Below are positions 46,776 to 56,462 of a DNA stretch of 64,000 nucleotides, one piece after another. Position numbers and translations under genes: made by a program. The stretch is from Oscillospiraceae bacterium (GTDB taxonomy: Bacteria > Bacillota > Clostridia > Oscillospirales > Acutalibacteraceae). A model generated the notes under the pieces. It saw only the letters and a list, made by a program, of their open reading frames with translations, did not search any database and had not been told where the DNA came from. Position 1 is the stretch's first letter. The number at the start of each line of letters is the position of its first letter. The stretch is from NCBI GenBank assembly GCA_015066525.1, contig SVOG01000042.1:20207-84206 (forward strand), read 5' to 3'.

Positions 46776-46801
46776 AAAACGGCACCATTAGGTGCCGTTT
46801 T
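46776..46801. terminator. Terminator hairpin, same stem as 45695-45722
   Basis: AAAACGGCACCATTAGGTGCCGTTTT. Confidence 0.8.
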
Positions 46802-46802
46802 C

Positions 46803-47417
46803 TTATTCGTCTTCTGTCAGTAATGCAATAATCTTTTCAACGGTACTTTCGGACAAATCCTCCGTTGCGTGCATTATGTAATCAATCATATCATTTGTCG
46901 TCCGGTGCGTAAATACCGGACACTTTTCGGTCACACCGGTGATACGGTATTTTGCCCTTGGCTCAGAGAAGTACACCGCACTGTTAACATAAGTGTGAAC
47001 ATTGTTATCCCGCAGATAATTCGCAAGACGGTATACATGCGTACCCACCTGTTTGACGGGATTGTAAAACTGTTTCTCGAAATCATTGCCGTATTGGTCA
47101 GTTTTGCATTGTATCCAGTTGTAGTCACTGCAATCGCCGACGATGGTGCCTTTCATACTCTTAACTTCAATAATAAAGACGCCTGTTTTTCCGACAACCA
47201 CATAATCTATTTCACTTGTTTTGCCGTCATATGTTACTTCAAGATTCCGAATAACGGTATACCCACGCGGCAAACTGCCGACAAGAATATTCCCGGTGAT
47301 TTGCTCGCCTCTGTCGCCGTACTCTTTTCGCTGGGCGTCATTGTCGGCAGAGTCACTGCGAAAGACGAAATAAATGACAATGATAACAAATAGCAATAAA
47401 AGAATAAAAAGTATCAT
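46803..47417 (-). CDS. NERD (nuclease-related) domain protein with N-terminal TM
   Basis: MILFILLLLFVIIVIYFVF; GDRGEQITGNILVGSLPRGYTVIRNLEVTYDGKTSEIDYVVVGKTGVFIIEVKSMKG. Confidence 0.9.
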   Translation of the reverse strand: MILFILLLLFVIIVIYFVFRSDSADNDAQRKEYGDRGEQITGNILVGSLPRGYTVIRNLEVTYDGKTSEIDYVVVGKTGVFIIEVKSMKGTIVGDCSDYNWIQCKTDQYGNDFEKQFYNPVKQVGTHVYRLANYLRDNNVHTYVNSAVYFSEPRAKYRITGVTEKCPVFTHRTTNDMIDYIMHATEDLSESTVEKIIALLTEDE

Positions 47418-47433
47418 AGTGTTTCCTATTAAA

Positions 47434-49332
47434 CTATTGTACTCTCAAATAAACCTGCATTTCATTTTCGCCCCTGTTGCCCCAGCGGTAATAGGGGTGA
47501 AGTTTGATTTTGCAGGGAATTTTTTGGATTTCGGTATCGTGGAAATAGAGGGAGTCCTGCGGGGTTTCGCGCCAGCCGTCGACTATCAGATATTCACCGT
47601 CGCGCTCAAATTCGGTATCGCGGTCGAGTATCAGCATCTGGAGATTGTCGCCGTTGTCGACACTCTCCGCGCAATAGACGAGGGGTCCCATCGTCACCGC
47701 CGCCTTGCCGACATTCGCACGCACGCGGTTGGAACATCTGACAAGCTTCGGCTCACAGTCAAATTGCACTGAAACAGTCGTTACACTTTCGACATAGGCA
47801 TAACCGTCCTTCACTTTGTACGGCGCGGAAATGGTAAAATTGCTACACCAGGATGGGATACGCAGCGCGAGATTAACGGGATTTTCTGCCGAAACGGTAA
47901 CGGTGCCGTTTTCGATATAATCGGACTGAACACGCACCTCGCCGAAGCGCGTATTCACCCGCGCGCCGAGATACTGATGGATAAAAAAGGTATCCTCATT
48001 CTCAGCAAATGCGTATTCGCCGAGTGATGAAATCAGCCGCGCTAAATTTGGCGGGCAGCACGCGCAGGCAAACCATTTCTGCCTCACGGGCTTAATATGA
48101 AACTTGCGGCTGTCCTTGTGCGACGCCTCGGGGTTTACCTCGAGCGGATTGACATAAAAGAATGATTTTCCGTCCTCGCCCATTCCCGACAGCACGGTAT
48201 TATAGAGCGCCCGCTCGGCAACATCGCCGAAGCGCGCAGTGGCATTGAGTTCCGCCATACGGCGCGCAAAGAATATCAGTCCGATGGAGGCGCAGGTCTC
48301 GCTGTATGCGAGGTCGTTTGGCAGGTCGTAGTTAAACGAAAACGCCTCGCCGTCTACGGTTGCGCCAATGCCTCCCGTAATATACAGTTTCTTGTTTTCG
48401 ATATTATCCCACAGTTTTTGACAGGATTGATACAGTTCGTTATCTTCCGTGTAGCGCGCGACATCTGCCATACCGCTATACAGATAGACGCCTCTGACCG
48501 CGTGGCCGACAGCCTCGTTTTGCTGACGGACGGGGCGGTGCGCCTGGTTATAATGATACGCCTCGCCCTTCGAGGTCACGCCGTGCTCCGCGTCGAAATA
48601 GTAGGGGCGCTGCCCCCGCTCGTTGACAAAGAATGCCGCTAAATCAAGGTAGCGTTTCTCGCCCGTTTCCTCGTAGAGTTTCACGAGCGCCATTTCGGCA
48701 ATCTCGTGGCCTCCGTAACCGCGTTTCTTCCCCTCGCCGAAGGTCTCGCAGATTAAATCCGCAAAGCGGCAGGCGGCATCGAGCAGCCGTCTGTCGCCCG
48801 TCGCACGGAAGAAGCTGATAGCACCCTCGACAAGATGTCCGAAGCAGTATAGTTCGTGAAAATCGCGCAGATTGGTGAAAATCCTGCTGCGGTCATTGAT
48901 GATATAGAGCGTGTCAAGATAGCCGTTTTCGAGCTGCGCGGCACAGATAGTCGCCACAACTTCCTTCGCCTTTCTCTCAAGGGCGGCATCGGGATGATTC
49001 ATCAGCGAATAGCCGACCGCCTCGAGCCATTTATAGGCATCGCTATCCTGAAACACCCAGCCGTGAAAGGCGTTCTCATCGCAGTTATCGTCGGTATACT
49101 GCCACTTATCGACGGGGTAAACAGGCACTGTCTCGCCCCGTCTGAGCGCTGCAGTAACCGCGCCCGCTTTTCTGAAATTCTCGATGCAGTAACTCTTCTC
49201 CGCACCCTCGACTCTGTCGTGAAGCGCCTCGTACTGATACGGAATTACCTCAGTGCGAACAAGTTCGCAGACACCGTTCCAGAACGGGTCGTCAATTTTG
49301 ATATTGTTTAGTGATAAATGTTTACTTGTCAT
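47434..49332 (-). CDS. Glycoside hydrolase family 127-like (DUF1680) beta-L-arabinofuranosidase
   Basis: IKIDDPFWNGVCELVRTEVIPYQYEALHDR; NGYLDTLYI; CACCPPNLARLISSLGEYAFAENEDTFFIHQYLGA. Confidence 0.92.
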   Translation of the reverse strand: MTSKHLSLNNIKIDDPFWNGVCELVRTEVIPYQYEALHDRVEGAEKSYCIENFRKAGAVTAALRRGETVPVYPVDKWQYTDDNCDENAFHGWVFQDSDAYKWLEAVGYSLMNHPDAALERKAKEVVATICAAQLENGYLDTLYIINDRSRIFTNLRDFHELYCFGHLVEGAISFFRATGDRRLLDAACRFADLICETFGEGKKRGYGGHEIAEMALVKLYEETGEKRYLDLAAFFVNERGQRPYYFDAEHGVTSKGEAYHYNQAHRPVRQQNEAVGHAVRGVYLYSGMADVARYTEDNELYQSCQKLWDNIENKKLYITGGIGATVDGEAFSFNYDLPNDLAYSETCASIGLIFFARRMAELNATARFGDVAERALYNTVLSGMGEDGKSFFYVNPLEVNPEASHKDSRKFHIKPVRQKWFACACCPPNLARLISSLGEYAFAENEDTFFIHQYLGARVNTRFGEVRVQSDYIENGTVTVSAENPVNLALRIPSWCSNFTISAPYKVKDGYAYVESVTTVSVQFDCEPKLVRCSNRVRANVGKAAVTMGPLVYCAESVDNGDNLQMLILDRDTEFERDGEYLIVDGWRETPQDSLYFHDTEIQKIPCKIKLHPYYRWGNRGENEMQVYLRVQ

Positions 49333-50378
49333 ATTACTGAAAATCTGAACTCCGTTACGGTTTTGAATGCCTCGTTTGCCTTGACGGTCCACAGCGGGAA
49401 CGCAGGAATATTCAGCGCATCGGGATAAAACTGCGTTTCAAGCGCTACGCCGCGACGGTAGGTCACGAGATTCGTGCCCTTACCCACGGTGTAATCCCTC
49501 TTCAGCCAGCCGCCGCAATAAAGCTGAATGCCCGGCAGGTCGGTGAATACCTCCAATTTCCTGCCGCTGCCCTCATGCTGCAGCACTGCTGCAAGGGCAA
49601 AGTCGCCGCTTTGATTTCTGAGACAGTAGTTATTATCATATCCCACATCGCCGAGGCACGCGCGAAACGGCTCGTTGATGCGGTCGCCGATTTTATGCAG
49701 GGTGGTGAAATCCATCATCGTGCCCTTCACCGCACCGAGTTCACCCGTCGCAAGCTGCGACGCATCCGTCTCGGTAAAATAGTCCGCTAAAATCTGCAGG
49801 CTATGGTCCTCAACCGTTTCACCGTCAACGCCCGAGAGGTTAAAGTAAGTGTGGTTCGTGGGATTCGCGACCGTATTCCTGTCCGCGAGGACGGTATACT
49901 CGATACGCAGGATGTTGTCCTCGGTGAAGGTATACTTTATCTTCATCGTCATATTGGCGGGGAAGCCGTCCTCACCGTCGGGAGAAAAACGAGAAAAGGT
50001 AACGAAATTCTCGCCCGTTTCCGCTACCTCCCAGTTCGTGAAACTGAATCTGCCGCCGCCGTGGAGCGTCCAGGTGCCCTGGTTCTGCGGGGTGGTGTAT
50101 TCCGTGCCCTCAAAGATGAATTTGCCGTCGCGGATACGGTTTGCCCATCTGCCGACCGAGAGACCCTGATAGCCGTAGTCGGGATTGATATAGTCCGCAG
50201 GATTGTCAAAACCGAGCACGACATCGGCGAGTTTGCCGTCCCTGTCGGGGACGTTGATAGCGTGGACACCGGCACCGAGTGTCTGCAGCGCAACCGACGC
50301 GCCGCTCTTATTCATAATGGTATAGAGATATACCTCTTCGTCATTCACTTTGCCGAACAATGTTTTCGTAACAGACAT
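49329..50378 (-). CDS. galM: Aldose 1-epimerase (galactose mutarotase)
   Basis: LQTLGAGVHAINVPDRDGKLADVVLGFDNPADY; VANPTNHTYFNLSG; GIQLYCGGWL. Confidence 0.93.
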   Translation of the reverse strand: MSVTKTLFGKVNDEEVYLYTIMNKSGASVALQTLGAGVHAINVPDRDGKLADVVLGFDNPADYINPDYGYQGLSVGRWANRIRDGKFIFEGTEYTTPQNQGTWTLHGGGRFSFTNWEVAETGENFVTFSRFSPDGEDGFPANMTMKIKYTFTEDNILRIEYTVLADRNTVANPTNHTYFNLSGVDGETVEDHSLQILADYFTETDASQLATGELGAVKGTMMDFTTLHKIGDRINEPFRACLGDVGYDNNYCLRNQSGDFALAAVLQHEGSGRKLEVFTDLPGIQLYCGGWLKRDYTVGKGTNLVTYRRGVALETQFYPDALNIPAFPLWTVKANEAFKTVTEFRFSVI

Positions 50379-50498
50379 AATGTTACCTCCTGTATCAGAT
50401 AATTCGATTATATATAAAATATAAACGAAATTCAATACTCTTGACTTTTTTTATGGTAAAGATTACTATATTATAAAATAAGTAACGGAGTTGAAGTT

Positions 50499-51236
50499 AT
50501 GGAATATATTATTTCAATACTGCGATATATTGCGCCGGTCGTAGCGGTATTCATCCTTTTGACCTGCATCATATCCCTCTTTCGCAACAGACCGCGTCTG
50601 CACCGTCTCGCGCGGCTCGTGGATGAGAATGACGGGACCATCACCGACATCAAATACTGGGAAACCTCCATCGGTAAGAGTAAATCCAACGACATCGTCC
50701 TGCCGTTTCCCGCAGTGGCGCGTTTCCACGCCGTTATTGCGAAAAAGCGCCGCGACTGGATGATTACCGATACCTCGGAGCGCACCGTCGGCGTGCTCGT
50801 CAATGGGGAGAAAATCGACGGCAGCACCGTCATCGAAAACGGCGACGTCATCACCATCGGTTCGATTCCGCTCAGATTTGAGTGTGACGAGGCACTCTCG
50901 CCGCAGAGTAAAAAGCAGATGCGCACCGCCGTACAGCAGCCGAAAACCGTCGCATACGGCGTGCTCGTCGACATCAAGACGAAGCGACCGATTTACCTCA
51001 AGAAAGAGGATGTGCTTATCGGACGCGGCGCGGACTGCGATATTCAGATTATGTCCCAGGCGGTCAGCTCACACCACGCGCGTATCCACCGTACCTCGCG
51101 CGGCTGGGCAATGAGTGACCTCGACAGTCACAACGGAACGAAACTCAACGGCAGATACATCAATCAGCCGCAGTTAATCTTCGACGAGGATATGCTCACC
51201 TTCGGCGATAAGGTGTTCATCTTCTACGAAAAGTAA
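50499..51236 (+). CDS. FHA-domain protein with N-terminal TM
   Basis: ETSIGKSKSNDIVLPFPAVARFHAVIAKKRRDWMITD; LIGRGADCDIQIMSQAVSSHHARIHRTSRGWAMSDLDSHNGTKLNGRYI. Confidence 0.9.
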   Translation: MEYIISILRYIAPVVAVFILLTCIISLFRNRPRLHRLARLVDENDGTITDIKYWETSIGKSKSNDIVLPFPAVARFHAVIAKKRRDWMITDTSERTVGVLVNGEKIDGSTVIENGDVITIGSIPLRFECDEALSPQSKKQMRTAVQQPKTVAYGVLVDIKTKRPIYLKKEDVLIGRGADCDIQIMSQAVSSHHARIHRTSRGWAMSDLDSHNGTKLNGRYINQPQLIFDEDMLTFGDKVFIFYEK

Positions 51237-51248
51237 GGAGGGTTGTTT

Positions 51249-52517
51249 ATGGCATCCAAGACAAAAAAATCACCAAAAATCAAGCCTGTAAACAATTTCC
51301 TCGTGCTCTTCGTCCTCTCGCTGTTTCAGGTACTCACGGGCTTCGTCGCCGCTTCGTGCGGGGAGAAGTTCGAAATGAAGGCGCTGCTGGCGCTCTTCTG
51401 CCTTGTAGCGACGGAGTGGGTGTATGTCGTATTCTTCTACACCGCGTTCCACCGCCGGAATTTTGAACTCGAATTCATCGCCTTCTTCCTGTCGGGCGTG
51501 GGACTCGTAACCATCGGCAGCGTGTTCCCCGACTCCGCGTTCAAGCAGTACTTTATGGTGCTGGCGGGTATCCTCGCCTTCATCTTCATCGTATTTCTGA
51601 TGGGACACGTCGATTTTTGTATGAAAATACGCTGGGTCGTTGCAGGTGCTTCCATCCTGCTGCTGCTCGTCAACCTGGTCATAGCCCGCGCAACCAACGG
51701 CGCGCGCAACTGGGTGACCATCGGCGGCGTCACCTTCCAGCCGAGCGAATTTGTCAAAATCGCCTTCATCTTCGTCGGTGCGGCAACGCTCGAAAAAATC
51801 CAGACTTCTAAAAACATCATTGCCTACATCGTCTACGCGCTGATGTGCGTCGGCTCGCTGATTATCATCAAGGACTTTGGCACGGCGCTGATTTTCTTCG
51901 TGACCTTCCTTGTCATCGCGTATATGAACTCGGGCGATATTAAGACCATCGGTCTCGCTATCGCGTCCGCCGTGATGGGCGGCGCGATTGTGCTGAAGTA
52001 TAAATCCTATGTTATGCGACGCTTTGCGGTTTACCGCCATGTGTGGGAATTCCCCTTTGACCAGGGTATGCAGCAAACACGCGTGCTCGTGGGCATCGCC
52101 AGCGGCGGGCTCTTCGGCGTCGGCATCGGTAATGGCTATGTGCGCAAGGTTTACGCGCCCGTGTCCGACAGTATCTTTGGCGTTATCTGCGAGGAGTGGG
52201 GCTTCCTCTTTGGTATTATGCTCGTGCTCTCCTTCGTGGCAATCGCCATTTCCGCGCTCGTGAATTCCATCGCGGCGCGTTCGAGTGCATACGCCATCGC
52301 AGCCGTTGCGGGCGCAACGATGCTGCTCTTCCAGTGCTCACTCAACATCTTCGGCATTACCGACATCCTGCCGCTGACGGGCGTCACGATTCCCTTCGTC
52401 AGCCTCGGCGGCTCGTCAATGATGAGTTGCTGGGCGATACTCGCCTTTATCAAGGCATCGGATGTCCGTACCTATAACTATCTCTCGGGCAAACGCAAAG
52501 GAGGTGCAGATAAGTAA
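51249..52517 (+). CDS. FtsW/RodA/SpoVE family SEDS protein
   Basis: ATNGARNWVTIGGVTFQPSEFVKIAFIFVGA; IFGVICEEWGFLFGIMLVLSF; LPLTGVTIPFVSLGGSSMMSCWAILAFI. Confidence 0.94.
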   Translation: MASKTKKSPKIKPVNNFLVLFVLSLFQVLTGFVAASCGEKFEMKALLALFCLVATEWVYVVFFYTAFHRRNFELEFIAFFLSGVGLVTIGSVFPDSAFKQYFMVLAGILAFIFIVFLMGHVDFCMKIRWVVAGASILLLLVNLVIARATNGARNWVTIGGVTFQPSEFVKIAFIFVGAATLEKIQTSKNIIAYIVYALMCVGSLIIIKDFGTALIFFVTFLVIAYMNSGDIKTIGLAIASAVMGGAIVLKYKSYVMRRFAVYRHVWEFPFDQGMQQTRVLVGIASGGLFGVGIGNGYVRKVYAPVSDSIFGVICEEWGFLFGIMLVLSFVAIAISALVNSIAARSSAYAIAAVAGATMLLFQCSLNIFGITDILPLTGVTIPFVSLGGSSMMSCWAILAFIKASDVRTYNYLSGKRKGGADK

Positions 52518-53908
52518 TGAAGCGCATTTCAAGACGAGGCATCTTCCTCTGGATACTCTCGGCGCTCTTCATCGCCGGTATCCTCTTCCTCACCGTATCC
52601 TTCGTGCATCACGGCTCCGAGTGGGCGATGAAGCGCTATAACCGCCACCTCTACTCAAACGGCGAACTAATCGGCGCGGGCACCATCTACGACACGAACG
52701 ATAAAATCCTCGCACAGACCGTGGACGGCAAGCGCGTCTACGCCGAAAGCGCCACTACGAGAAAATCCACCCTGCATATCGTCGGCGACCCGAAGAACTT
52801 TATTTCGACGGGCGTACAGTACACCTTTGACAGTAAACTCACCGGTTATAATCTGCTCTTTGGCGTGTACAATATCGAACGCTACGGCAGGGGCAACGAT
52901 ATGAAGCTGACCATCGACAGTGCTATCTGCGACCGTGCTTACCGAGCACTTGATGGCAGAAAAGGCACGATTGGTATCGTCAATTACAAGACGGGCGACA
53001 TCGTCTGCGCGGTATCCTCGCCCTCCTTCGATGTCAACGATGTACCCGACAATCTCGAAACGAGTGAAAAATATGAGGGCGTCTACATCAACCGCCTGCT
53101 CACGGCGCACTATGTGCCCGGCTCGACCTTTAAGATTGTGACTGCCATCTGCGCGATTGAAAACATCCCCGATGTCTACGAGCGCACCTGGGTCTGCGAC
53201 GGCGGCTATACCCCCGCGCAGGGCGTGGAAATCAAGTGTAACGCCGACCACGGCAAGAAAATCAACTTCAACGACGCACTCGCAAAGAGTTGTAACTCCG
53301 TATTTGCGCAGCTTGCCATCGAACTCGGCGACAAGAAACTCACCGCCACCGCCAAGGAACTCGGCATCGGCTCCAAGATTACCGTAAGCGGTGCCATCGA
53401 ATCCTTCGAGGGTAAATTCAAGGTGGACGGCGCAGCCGACGACCTGCTCGGCTGGACGGGTATCGGTCAGGGTGAAACGCGCATCGCACCGATTACGATG
53501 CTGCGTATTGTCAGCGCGATTGCAAACGGCGGCAGCGCCGTATCGTTCAATATCGTCGACGATTTCGCCAACCAGGCAGGTAAAGCGCTCAACATCACCC
53601 TGCCCAGGAATAAAATCGAACTGATGAGCGCGGACACCGCGGCAAAGATAAAGACGATGCTGCGCTACAATGTCACCGAGCAGTACGGCGACTACCGCTA
53701 CGAGGGACTGTATCTCTGTGCCAAGAGCGGTACCGCGCAGATTGACTCCAACGACAACCATAATATCGCGTGGTTCACAGGCTTTATGGATGACGAAAAC
53801 AATCCCTACGCCTTCGTCGTCGTTATCGAAAACGGTAACTCCGGCAGTCAGACCGCAGGACCTGTGGCGAATAAAGTGCTTCAGGAACTTGTAAACAACC
53901 AATCATAA
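52517..53908 (+). CDS. Penicillin-binding protein (transpeptidase, PbpA-like)
   Basis: YVPGSTFKIVTAICAIEN (SxxK); AKSCNSVFAQLAIELG (SxN); CAKSGTAQIDSNDNHNIAWFTGF (KSGT). Confidence 0.94.
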   Translation: MKRISRRGIFLWILSALFIAGILFLTVSFVHHGSEWAMKRYNRHLYSNGELIGAGTIYDTNDKILAQTVDGKRVYAESATTRKSTLHIVGDPKNFISTGVQYTFDSKLTGYNLLFGVYNIERYGRGNDMKLTIDSAICDRAYRALDGRKGTIGIVNYKTGDIVCAVSSPSFDVNDVPDNLETSEKYEGVYINRLLTAHYVPGSTFKIVTAICAIENIPDVYERTWVCDGGYTPAQGVEIKCNADHGKKINFNDALAKSCNSVFAQLAIELGDKKLTATAKELGIGSKITVSGAIESFEGKFKVDGAADDLLGWTGIGQGETRIAPITMLRIVSAIANGGSAVSFNIVDDFANQAGKALNITLPRNKIELMSADTAAKIKTMLRYNVTEQYGDYRYEGLYLCAKSGTAQIDSNDNHNIAWFTGFMDDENNPYAFVVVIENGNSGSQTAGPVANKVLQELVNNQS

Positions 53909-53946
53909 TTCCCGTATCACCTGCATAATAATATGCAGGTGATATT

Positions 53947-54420
53947 ATGCAGGTAATTACGTTCAAGGCAAAGCCGAAAACCATCTTCGGCATTATTCTG
54001 GCACTGGTGGGAATTGCGGTGATACTGCTGACCTTCGTATCCAACCACGGCGGCAAGACACAGCAGACCTCGGCAGCGCCGGTCGCTTGCGCTACCGAAG
54101 AAGAGCGAAACGCGTATCTGACCTCGCTCGGCTGGGAATTCGACGGAATGAGCGAGAAGGAGATTACCATCCCGCAGGTATTTAATCAGGTCTATACCAA
54201 TTACAACGCGATTCAGAAGGAGCAGGGATTCGACCTCGAAAAACACAGGGGCGAAACCGCTACCATCTATACATACAATATTACAAACTACAAAAACAAT
54301 AAGAACGTCATCGCAAATCTGCTCGTCAGTGACGGCGTGCTCATCGGCGCGGATTTGTGTGACCCCGCGGCAAAGGACGGATTCCTTGTCGCGCTGACAA
54401 GTAACGATGCAAAGACTTGA
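53947..54420 (+). CDS. DUF4830-like membrane-anchored protein
   Basis: TM IFGIILALVGIAVILLTFV; ATEEERNAYLTSLGWEFDGMSEKEITIPQVFNQVYTNYNAIQKEQGFDLEKHRG. Confidence 0.75.
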   Translation: MQVITFKAKPKTIFGIILALVGIAVILLTFVSNHGGKTQQTSAAPVACATEEERNAYLTSLGWEFDGMSEKEITIPQVFNQVYTNYNAIQKEQGFDLEKHRGETATIYTYNITNYKNNKNVIANLLVSDGVLIGADLCDPAAKDGFLVALTSNDAKT

Positions 54421-55105
54421 CAAACTGATATCGGATAAACTGAATCTCACGCGGAGCCGGGCAAAGGCACTGATAAAAACCGGCGGTGTTACGGTAAACG
54501 GGACCGCCGTTTTGTCCTGCGATTATAAATGCAGCGACGACGACACCGTAAGCGCGAACGGCAAGGTGCTCGACACGCGGCAGTTCGTCTATATTATGAT
54601 GAATAAGCCCGCGGGCGTCATTTCGGCAAGCGACGGCAAGGGAGACAAAACCGTGCTTGACCTTCTCCCCGATGAAATGCGCCGCAAGGGACTCTTCCCC
54701 GCAGGGCGGCTCGATAAGGATACGACGGGGTTTGCCCTCATCACCGACGACGGCAATTTTGCCCACCGCATCCTCAGTCCGAAGTCCCATATCCCGAAAA
54801 CCTATATCGCCACGCTGGACAAGCCGATTGACGACGCCGTCATCCGCGATTTTGAAAACGGGATGACGCTCGGCGAGGAAACGCTCCTCCCCGCCCGCCT
54901 CACACCGCTCAGTGACAATATGGCGGAAATTGAAATCCGTCAGGGCATCTACCATCAGATTAAGCGGATGTTTCAAAAGCACGGCATCACCGTGACCGCC
55001 CTTACCCGCACCAAAATGGGAGCGCTTTCGCTCGATGAAAACCTGGAGCCCGGGGCGTGCCGCTACCTGACTTTGGCAGAAGTTGACAAAATCTGCCAAA
55101 AGTAA
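54407..55105 (+). CDS. Pseudouridine synthase (RsuA-like, S4 domain)
   Basis: MQRLDKLISDKLNLTRSRAKALIKTGGVTVNG; MNKPAGVISASDGKGDKTVLDLLP; AGRLDKDTTGFALITDDGNFAH. Confidence 0.93.
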   Translation: MQRLDKLISDKLNLTRSRAKALIKTGGVTVNGTAVLSCDYKCSDDDTVSANGKVLDTRQFVYIMMNKPAGVISASDGKGDKTVLDLLPDEMRRKGLFPAGRLDKDTTGFALITDDGNFAHRILSPKSHIPKTYIATLDKPIDDAVIRDFENGMTLGEETLLPARLTPLSDNMAEIEIRQGIYHQIKRMFQKHGITVTALTRTKMGALSLDENLEPGACRYLTLAEVDKICQK

Positions 55106-55211
55106 ATAGTTTTCGATAGGGGCAAAACCACCGTTTAGACACTATATATTGTGGCGCTTGGACACTTTGTGCAAATATTACAAGTTTTTTCAAGTTTTTT
55201 TGTGAAAAAGG

Positions 55212-55264
55212 TTGCAAAAAAATCGAATTGATTGTATAATATTTACAATTAATTCGATTTTTTT
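55212..55264 (+). promoter_or_regulatory. Promoter embedded in a long palindrome upstream of the CdaR/PucR-type regulator
   Basis: TTGCAA-17-TATAAT; AAAAAAATCGAATTGATTGTA-N7-TACAATTAATTCGATTTTTTT (55216-55264). Confidence 0.7.
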
Positions 55265-55306
55265 TGTGCACATTTATTGCATTATCATCATATGGGAGGT
55301 ATCACT

Positions 55307-56392
55307 ATGCCAAACAGACTTTTTCAGGGCGTTATTAACCAGATGAGAGACACCACTGACCGCGTCATCGGCGTTGTGGATGAGAGCGGAACCGTCATCT
55401 CTTGCAGCGAGCTGCCGCTCATCGGCGAGGTGCGCAAGGGCGTCATTGCCGCAGGTGTTTTCGGCGGTCAGCCGATTTGTGTGGACTCCTGCACCTATAA
55501 AGCCTTCGGCGACAGCGTGCATCCCGAGTACGCCGTATTCATTGAGGGTACCGACGAGACCAGCCGCAGCTATGCCGCCATCATCGCGGTAGCGCTCGAG
55601 CAGATTAAGAATAATAACGACGAGAAATTCGACCGCTCGAATTTCGTCAAGAACGTCATCCTCGACAATATCCTTCCCGGCGATATTTATATCAAGTCAA
55701 GGGAACTGCATTTCAATAACGACGCGTCGCGTGTGGTATTCCTCATCCGCGTTGCAGATAATACCGACGTATCGGTATTTGACGTGCTGCAGAACTTCTT
55801 CCCCGACAAGTCGAAGGATTATATCATCAATATCAACGAGCACGACATCGCGCTGATTAAAGAGGTTCGCCCGAATGTCGAGAGCAAGGACCTCGAAAAG
55901 CTCGCGCAGTCCATCTGCGACACCCTGTCGACGGAATTCTACTGCAACGCGATTGTCGGTATCGGCGCTTGCGTTACGGGCATTAAGGAACTCGCGGCAT
56001 CCTTCAAGGAAGCGCAGGTGGCGCTCGAGGTCGGCAAGGTATTCGACACCGAGCGCACCATCGTCAGCTACGAGAATCTCGGCATCGCGCGCCTGATTTA
56101 TCAGCTCCCGACCACGCTGTGCGATATGTTCCTCAAGGAAGTATTCAAGAAGGGCTCCATCGACTCGCTCGACCAGGAAACCCTCTTTACCATCCAGAAA
56201 TTCTTTGAAAACAACCTCAACGTTTCCGAGACTTCGAGAAAGCTTTTCGTTCACCGTAATACCCTCGTCTACCGTCTCGAAAAAATTAAGAAGCTCACGG
56301 GTCTCGACCTGAGAGAATTTGACGACGCCATCGTATTCAAAGTAGCACTGATGGTTAATAAATACCTCAATTCCACCCCGGTTAAGTATTAA
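55307..56392 (+). CDS. CdaR/PucR-type transcriptional regulator
   Basis: N-terminal [36 protein letters not shown]-terminal [50 protein letters not shown]. Confidence 0.88.
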   Translation: MPNRLFQGVINQMRDTTDRVIGVVDESGTVISCSELPLIGEVRKGVIAAGVFGGQPICVDSCTYKAFGDSVHPEYAVFIEGTDETSRSYAAIIAVALEQIKNNNDEKFDRSNFVKNVILDNILPGDIYIKSRELHFNNDASRVVFLIRVADNTDVSVFDVLQNFFPDKSKDYIININEHDIALIKEVRPNVESKDLEKLAQSICDTLSTEFYCNAIVGIGACVTGIKELAASFKEAQVALEVGKVFDTERTIVSYENLGIARLIYQLPTTLCDMFLKEVFKKGSIDSLDQETLFTIQKFFENNLNVSETSRKLFVHRNTLVYRLEKIKKLTGLDLREFDDAIVFKVALMVNKYLNSTPVKY

Positions 56393-56393
56393 G

Positions 56394-56423
56394 AAAAAAC
56401 GCCTTCAGCAGAAGGCGTTTTTT
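56394..56423 (+). terminator. Intrinsic terminator
   Basis: AAAAAACGCCTTCAGCAGAAGGCGTTTTTT. Confidence 0.8.
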
Positions 56424-56462
56424 GTTGAAAAAGTAACTGTATTGTGTTATTATTATACTGTT

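Noticed and set aside
52667-53902. 411-aa minus ORF opposite the PBP gene
   Set aside because: Antisense artefact; the + strand carries intact SxxK/SxN/KSGT motifs
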